NCBI GenBank assembly: GCA_021604585.1 | Contig: BQJG01000004.1 | Span: 1-64,000, forward strand | Direction of reading: 5' to 3' | Source of the DNA: Hyphococcus sp. | Lineage (GTDB): Bacteria; Pseudomonadota; Alphaproteobacteria; Caulobacterales; Parvularculaceae | Length of the DNA stretch: 64,000 nt | Part shown: in pieces, positions 60,652 to 64,000 of the stretch | Numbering within the stretch: position 1 is the stretch's first letter | How the letters are laid out: the number at the start of each line of letters is the position of its first letter | The notes under the pieces: model-generated | Databases searched by the model: none | The model's input: only the letters and a program-made list of their open reading frames with translations | What the model was told of the DNA's origin: nothing | Translations under genes and position numbers: made by a program

Positions 60652-61587
60652 CTAGAAGCCATAAATCAGCGACGCCTTGGCGACGGTATCGGCGTTTTCC
60701 CGCCCCAGCGGCGGGTCCGTTTCATACCTGTATTCAAAGGAAAGGCCGGTGGATATATCGCCCCAGAGTTGTGTTGTCAGCGAGGTGACTGACTGGAATG
60801 TGGTGGTGGGCGACGTCCAGGTCATGGCGAAATCCTGTTCAAATTTAATGCCCTCGCGGATCAGCCAGTCCAGCTCGCTGGCGGCATAGGCGGCGAATTC
60901 TTTTTCGATCTCGCGTGTGTCGTCGACAGGCGAATAGCGATATCCGGGACCGCCCTCGACTTTGAAGCTGAACGCTTCCGATTTGGCGAAATAGTGGCCG
61001 AGACCCGCGCCAGCGAACAGCCGGTAATCAAAGCCGGAAAATTCGTCTTCTTCATAGGAGAAGCGGCCATACGCATAGCTGCGGTCGTTAAAATTATAGT
61101 CAAGCTTGTATGCGGCGCCCCAGCGTTTCTGGCTGGTGACATCGTTTGACTCGCCAAGATCGAAAAAGGCTTTGATGTTGTGCTTGAAATCGCCAGCAGT
61201 GCGGGCCGCATCAAGTGCAACGCCAATCGCCACATTTTCCGAATTACCGGAGGAAAGAACGCCGGAAGCGCTGATTTTTCCATCCCACGGCTTGATCGCC
61301 AGCATTCCCCTGGCGGGCGCGGCGCCGGCCACTTCGGGGGAGGCGTCAGTTGCAGGAGGGGCAAGGGCCGCGAGCTGTTCGTCTACCTGTTCATTGATGG
61401 CGCTTTCATAGTCCGGGAATACCGCCTTCACCGCTTTGGCGACGGCGTTAATCTCCGCCGGGTCACCGCTTTCATAGGCGACTTTCAGCATTTCGGCGGC
61501 GATATCAGGGATTTCTGATTCTGCCGCGGCTGCCGGGTAGATTGAAGCACAAGCCAGCAGTGAGGTGAGAAATATGTTCGTACGCAT
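60652..61587 (-). CDS. DUF481 family outer-membrane protein
   Basis: A 311-residue protein with a signal peptide (LTSLLACASIYPAAAA) and a C-terminal DUF481 (YdiY-like) beta-barrel: WDGKISASGVLSSGNSENV, YGRFSYEEDEFSGFDYRLFAGAGLGHYF and YRYETDPPLGRENADTVAKASLIYGF, with the final Phe. Between them is a helical, acidic segment. Members are thought to sit in the outer membrane; the role is unknown. I use the ATG at 61587; a frame from 61740 offers another signal-like start but would overlap the promoter region of the divergent UPF0262 gene. Confidence 0.85.
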   Translation of the reverse strand: MRTNIFLTSLLACASIYPAAAAESEIPDIAAEMLKVAYESGDPAEINAVAKAVKAVFPDYESAINEQVDEQLAALAPPATDASPEVAGAAPARGMLAIKPWDGKISASGVLSSGNSENVAIGVALDAARTAGDFKHNIKAFFDLGESNDVTSQKRWGAAYKLDYNFNDRSYAYGRFSYEEDEFSGFDYRLFAGAGLGHYFAKSEAFSFKVEGGPGYRYSPVDDTREIEKEFAAYAASELDWLIREGIKFEQDFAMTWTSPTTTFQSVTSLTTQLWGDISTGLSFEYRYETDPPLGRENADTVAKASLIYGF

Positions 61588-61742
61588 TGTAAGAGACTCT
61601 ACTTTTTGGGGATATTTCAACTTATCGGGCGATTCGGGGGCGCTCTCTAAAGCCCGAAACCTTGGCGAAAATGTGTTTGCCAATTGGCTCGTGACGCACA
61701 GCGCCAGCACCGCTAAGAATATCGGAAAGATTCGGAGCATAG

Positions 61743-62231
61743 ATGGCCGATAGCGAGTCCAGCGGCGGAAATTTTCATATCATCAAGATTGATCTTGACG
61801 AGCGATCGCTTGCGCCCGCCACAGCGGACATTGAGCATGAGCGCAAAGTCGCCGTATATGATCTTCTCGAAGAAAACTTTTTCCGGCCAATCGGAGTCGA
61901 AGGCGGACCATTTGAGCTCTACCTGTCAAATGTCGAAAGGCGGCTTGTCTTTGATGTGCGCCTTTCGGGTGGTGATGCGTTGGGGCAAGTACATTTGTCG
62001 ATGACCCCTTTCAGAAAGATCATCAAAGACTATTTCATGCTCTGCGAAAGCTACTATGACGCGATCCGAAATGCGGCGCCGTCGCAAATTGAAACGATCG
62101 ATATGGCGCGGCGCGGCATGCACAATGAAGGCTCCGAAATTCTGATGGAGCGGCTGAAAGATAAAATCGAACTGGATCAGAATACGGCGCGCCGCCTGTT
62201 CACCTTGATCTGCAGTTTTCACATGCGATGA
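61743..62231 (+). CDS. UPF0262 family protein
   Basis: A 162-residue protein of UPF0262, which I know mainly from alphaproteobacteria. Blocks include IIKIDLDERSLAP, ERKVAVYDLLEENFFRP, YLSNVERRLVFDVR, SMTPFRKIIKDYFMLCESYYDAI and LFTLICSFHMR. No catalytic motif is evident. It is the first gene of a plus-strand run (UPF0262, phosphatase, infA, maf, RNase E/G) and is divergent from the DUF481 gene. Confidence 0.93.
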   Translation: MADSESSGGNFHIIKIDLDERSLAPATADIEHERKVAVYDLLEENFFRPIGVEGGPFELYLSNVERRLVFDVRLSGGDALGQVHLSMTPFRKIIKDYFMLCESYYDAIRNAAPSQIETIDMARRGMHNEGSEILMERLKDKIELDQNTARRLFTLICSFHMR

Positions 62232-62245
62232 GCGCAGAGGCCTCA

Positions 62246-62671
62246 ATGAAGAAATCAGTTCTCTTTGCATGCAATATGAACTCGGTGCGATCTCCTATGG
62301 CGGCGGCCTTGTTGCGGCTTGATGCTGGCAACCAGATCCGCGTGGATTCGGCCGGCGTTTATGAAGGCGGCCTTGATCCCTTTGTTGAAATGGTGATGGG
62401 CCAGCTTGGCGTCGCCATGCAGGGTCATGAGCCCAAAACGCTGTCTGATGTCGATCTTGCAAATTTCGATGTTGTCATCGCTTTGACCCCGGAAGCGGCC
62501 GTAGAAGCGCGCCGGCGTCTGCCCCGTGCGGCTATAGAATTCTGGGACATCGAGAACCCTTCAGAAGAGCGGGGCGGGCGGGACGCTATCGTGGCTGCTT
62601 ATGCCCGGGTCAGGGATGATATCCGCAAACGCCTAGCCAGAAGGTTCCCCGAGCTTTACGAAAAACCTTGA
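62246..62671 (+). CDS. Low-molecular-weight protein tyrosine phosphatase family protein
   Basis: A 141-residue protein with the CX5R P-loop of low-molecular-weight phosphatases and arsenate reductases: LFACNMNSVRSPMAAALL (Cys9, Arg15). The general-acid Asp is probably in FWDIENPSEE, but the usual DPYY is absent, so tyrosine phosphatase activity is not certain. Two starts are possible: ATG at 62246, with AGAGG five bases upstream (chosen), or ATG at 62228, which overlaps the UPF0262 stop. Confidence 0.87.
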   Translation: MKKSVLFACNMNSVRSPMAAALLRLDAGNQIRVDSAGVYEGGLDPFVEMVMGQLGVAMQGHEPKTLSDVDLANFDVVIALTPEAAVEARRRLPRAAIEFWDIENPSEERGGRDAIVAAYARVRDDIRKRLARRFPELYEKP

Positions 62672-62754
62672 TTTTGGGCCCGCACGCAATCATGTTCCCG
62701 CCGAAAATATCGCCCTGTGTGCGGTACCGTGAGTTTCTTTTGGTTGAGGAGCGA

Positions 62755-62973
62755 ATGGCGAAGGAAGAACTGCTCGAGTTTGAGGGGACAGTGGAGGAGT
62801 TGCTGCCCAATGCAACCTTTCGCGTCAAACTTGAGAACGAGCATGAGATAATTGCGCATACAGCGGGTAAGATGCGCAAAAACCGGATTCGCGTACTCGC
62901 AGGCGATAAGGTGCTCGTGGAGATGACGCCATACGATCTGACCAAGGGCCGCATCACTTTTCGATTCAAGTAA
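62755..62973 (+). CDS. infA: Translation initiation factor IF-1
   Basis: IF-1 binds the ribosomal A site during initiation. The product is exactly 72 residues, the normal length, with an S1/OB fold: LEFEGTVEELLPNATFRVKLENEHEIIAHTAGKMRKNRIRVLAGDKV and ending TKGRITFRFK. GAGGAG lies just upstream of the ATG at 62755. The longer frame from 62668 has no family match. It is followed by maf. Confidence 0.98.
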   Translation: MAKEELLEFEGTVEELLPNATFRVKLENEHEIIAHTAGKMRKNRIRVLAGDKVLVEMTPYDLTKGRITFRFK

Positions 62974-62997
62974 GCCTAACCAGCACCGGATTTTCAC

Positions 62998-63573
62998 ATC
63001 AATAATTCGCTGATCCTCGCAAGTTCAAGCCCGCGGCGCAAAGCGTTGCTGGAGATGATTGGCGTTACGCCCACCCAAATTATACCTGCAGACATTGATG
63101 AAGAACCGCGCCGAGGTGAAACCCCGCGCGTATTGGCGTTGCGTCTGGCGAAAGAAAAGGCGCAAGCGATAGCCGCCATTCATGGCGACGCCTTTGTGCT
63201 GGGCTCCGACACTGTGGTGGGATGCGGCCGCCGGATTCTTCCCAAAGCCGAAACTGAGCAAACCGCGCGAGATTGCCTCGAATTGCTGTCAGGCGGCGCA
63301 CATCGTGTTTTTTCTGGCGTCGCATTGGCCACGCCCGATGGAAAATTGCTTTCGAGAGTTGTCGAGACGCGTGTGAAAGTGCGTATGCTCGATAAACTGG
63401 CGATAGAAGAATATGTTGCTAGCGGCGAGTGGCGCGGCAAAGCAGGCGGTTATGCAATTCAGGGGCTGTTCGCCAAACACATCATCTCGATCATAGGCTC
63501 TCACCCCAGTGTGATGGGGCTGCCAGTGTATGAGACGGCGAATTTGCTGGCGGGCGCCGGCTGGCGAAAATGA
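62998..63573 (+). CDS. maf: Maf family nucleoside triphosphate pyrophosphatase (unusual start)
   Basis: Maf proteins hydrolyse non-canonical or methylated nucleotides to monophosphates. The product carries LILASSSPRRKALLEMIGV, the essential N-terminal motif, then PADIDEEPRRGE, LGSDTVVGCGRRILPK, GGAHRVFSGVALAT and GLFAKHIISIIGSHPSVMGLP. The conserved motif begins at 63010, but there is no ATG, GTG or TTG in frame between the upstream stop (62977-62979) and it; the first such codon is TTG at 63046, inside the motif. The best start is ATC at 62998 (reading INNSLILASSS), which differs from ATG by one base, with CCGGA upstream; CTG at 63010 is an alternative. It overlaps the next gene as ATGA. Confidence 0.85.
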   Translation: MNNSLILASSSPRRKALLEMIGVTPTQIIPADIDEEPRRGETPRVLALRLAKEKAQAIAAIHGDAFVLGSDTVVGCGRRILPKAETEQTARDCLELLSGGAHRVFSGVALATPDGKLLSRVVETRVKVRMLDKLAIEEYVASGEWRGKAGGYAIQGLFAKHIISIIGSHPSVMGLPVYETANLLAGAGWRK

Positions 63574-64000
63574 TCCGCCGCCTTATCATTGAATGTGGCG
63601 CTGCAGAGACACGCGCTGCGCTGTTGATCGACGGCAAAGTCTGGAAGTTCTGGTTCGGACCGGCGCGCGGCGACGAAGAAACAGATACGTCCCCTCGACC
63701 AGGGCGAAGGTTTGCCGGCAGAGTATTGCGCGTCGACAATTCTCTACGCGCCGCCTTTATCCAAATTGGCGGCACGTTAGATGGCTTCCTGACGATCAAT
63801 AAAACTAACGCGCCGCATTGCGTTGAAGGCGCGATGGCGTCAGTCGAGATAAAAACGCCTCCGCGCCAGCAAAAGGGCGCCGTGTTGCGTTTCGTCGGGC
63901 CGCTTGATGCGACGGTTAAGCCGGGAAGGCTGCCACCCTTCCTTGATTCCGCTCTTGAAGCGGTGCGGGCGTTTGGCGCCGAGGTCGACGAAGTTGCAAT
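63570..64000 (+). CDS. Ribonuclease E/G family protein (partial, runs off the window)
   Basis: The first 143 residues of an RNase E/G-type protein. IECGAAETRAALLIDGKVWKFWFG is the N-terminal strand pattern, and GRVLRVDNSLRAAFIQIGGTLDGFL is the S1-like RNA-binding segment seen at the start of Rng and RNase E. The catalytic domain lies beyond the window. The ATG overlaps the maf stop. Maf followed by an RNase E/G-like gene is a common alphaproteobacterial order. Confidence 0.8.
   Translation, partial: MIRRLIIECGAAETRAALLIDGKVWKFWFGPARGDEETDTSPRPGRRFAGRVLRVDNSLRAAFIQIGGTLDGFLTINKTNAPHCVEGAMASVEIKTPPRQQKGAVLRFVGPLDATVKPGRLPPFLDSALEAVRAFGAEVDEVA

Overview
The window reads as chromosomal DNA from a free-living, aerobic, Gram-negative alphaproteobacterium. 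Supporting evidence: UPF0262 and DUF2948 genes (families I know mainly from this class), an infA-maf-RNase E/G cluster, a YerC/TrpR-like gene coupled to hisG, a bc1 complex with separate cytochrome b and c1 genes, and intergenic palindromes of the type common in this class. TonB-dependent uptake and a full type II secretion system (T2SS) would suit a Caulobacterales/Parvularculales-like group, but that placement is inference. I see no insertion sequence, prophage, CRISPR array or rRNA. One tRNA (Thr, GGT) is present.

Layout. 0-6.6 kb: partial exported Kelch protein, sodC, gyrA, coaD and two tandem cyclophilins. 6.7-10.1 kb: two Gfo/Idh/MocA oxidoreductases and a GT4 glycosyltransferase in one operon. 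10.1-10.7 kb: repeat-rich non-coding DNA. 10.7-13.0 kb: gabD and a crotonase-family gene. 13.0-31.4 kb, the most interesting part: a prepilin peptidase; a regulatory region with phased GTGCGC words and a Pho-box-like site; a lipoprotein made of two tandem ~435-residue beta-helix-like repeats; a TonB-dependent receptor; a terminator; then gspCDEFGHIJKLMN, ending in an unrecognised lipoprotein. 31.4-33.4 kb: divergent ZIP and CDF metal transporters. 33.4-34.7 kb: a Wzy/O-ligase-type membrane protein.

34.8-42.2 kb: a minus-strand operon trmL-hemF-peptide ABC transporter-P1 peptidase, in which the solute-binding protein and the first permease are one polypeptide. 42.3-45.2 kb: petABC (bc1 complex). 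45.3-50 kb: MTA phosphorylase, a PilZ-like protein, and the rplY-pth-zinc ribbon-ychF cluster. 50.1-51.4 kb: YerC/HisR-like regulator with hisG, then tRNA-Thr. 51.5-55.1 kb: thioesterase, LOG protein, and a module of an HxlR regulator with pirin, an isochorismatase-like protein and an ABM monooxygenase, sharing a clear inverted repeat. 55.2-59.0 kb: small gene, murA, DUF2948, REP-like hairpins, hisD, VOC protein. 59.0-64.0 kb: GST, trhO, DUF481, then UPF0262-LMW phosphatase-infA-maf-RNase E/G, running off the right edge.

How it fits together: the 13-31 kb block could be a cell-surface nutrient-acquisition locus, with a surface lipoprotein and TonB receptor next to the apparatus that exports folded proteins across the outer membrane. 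The Pho-box-like sequence suggests phosphate as the cue. This is a hypothesis from context. Most of the remaining genes are ordinary housekeeping genes in short, translationally coupled operons.
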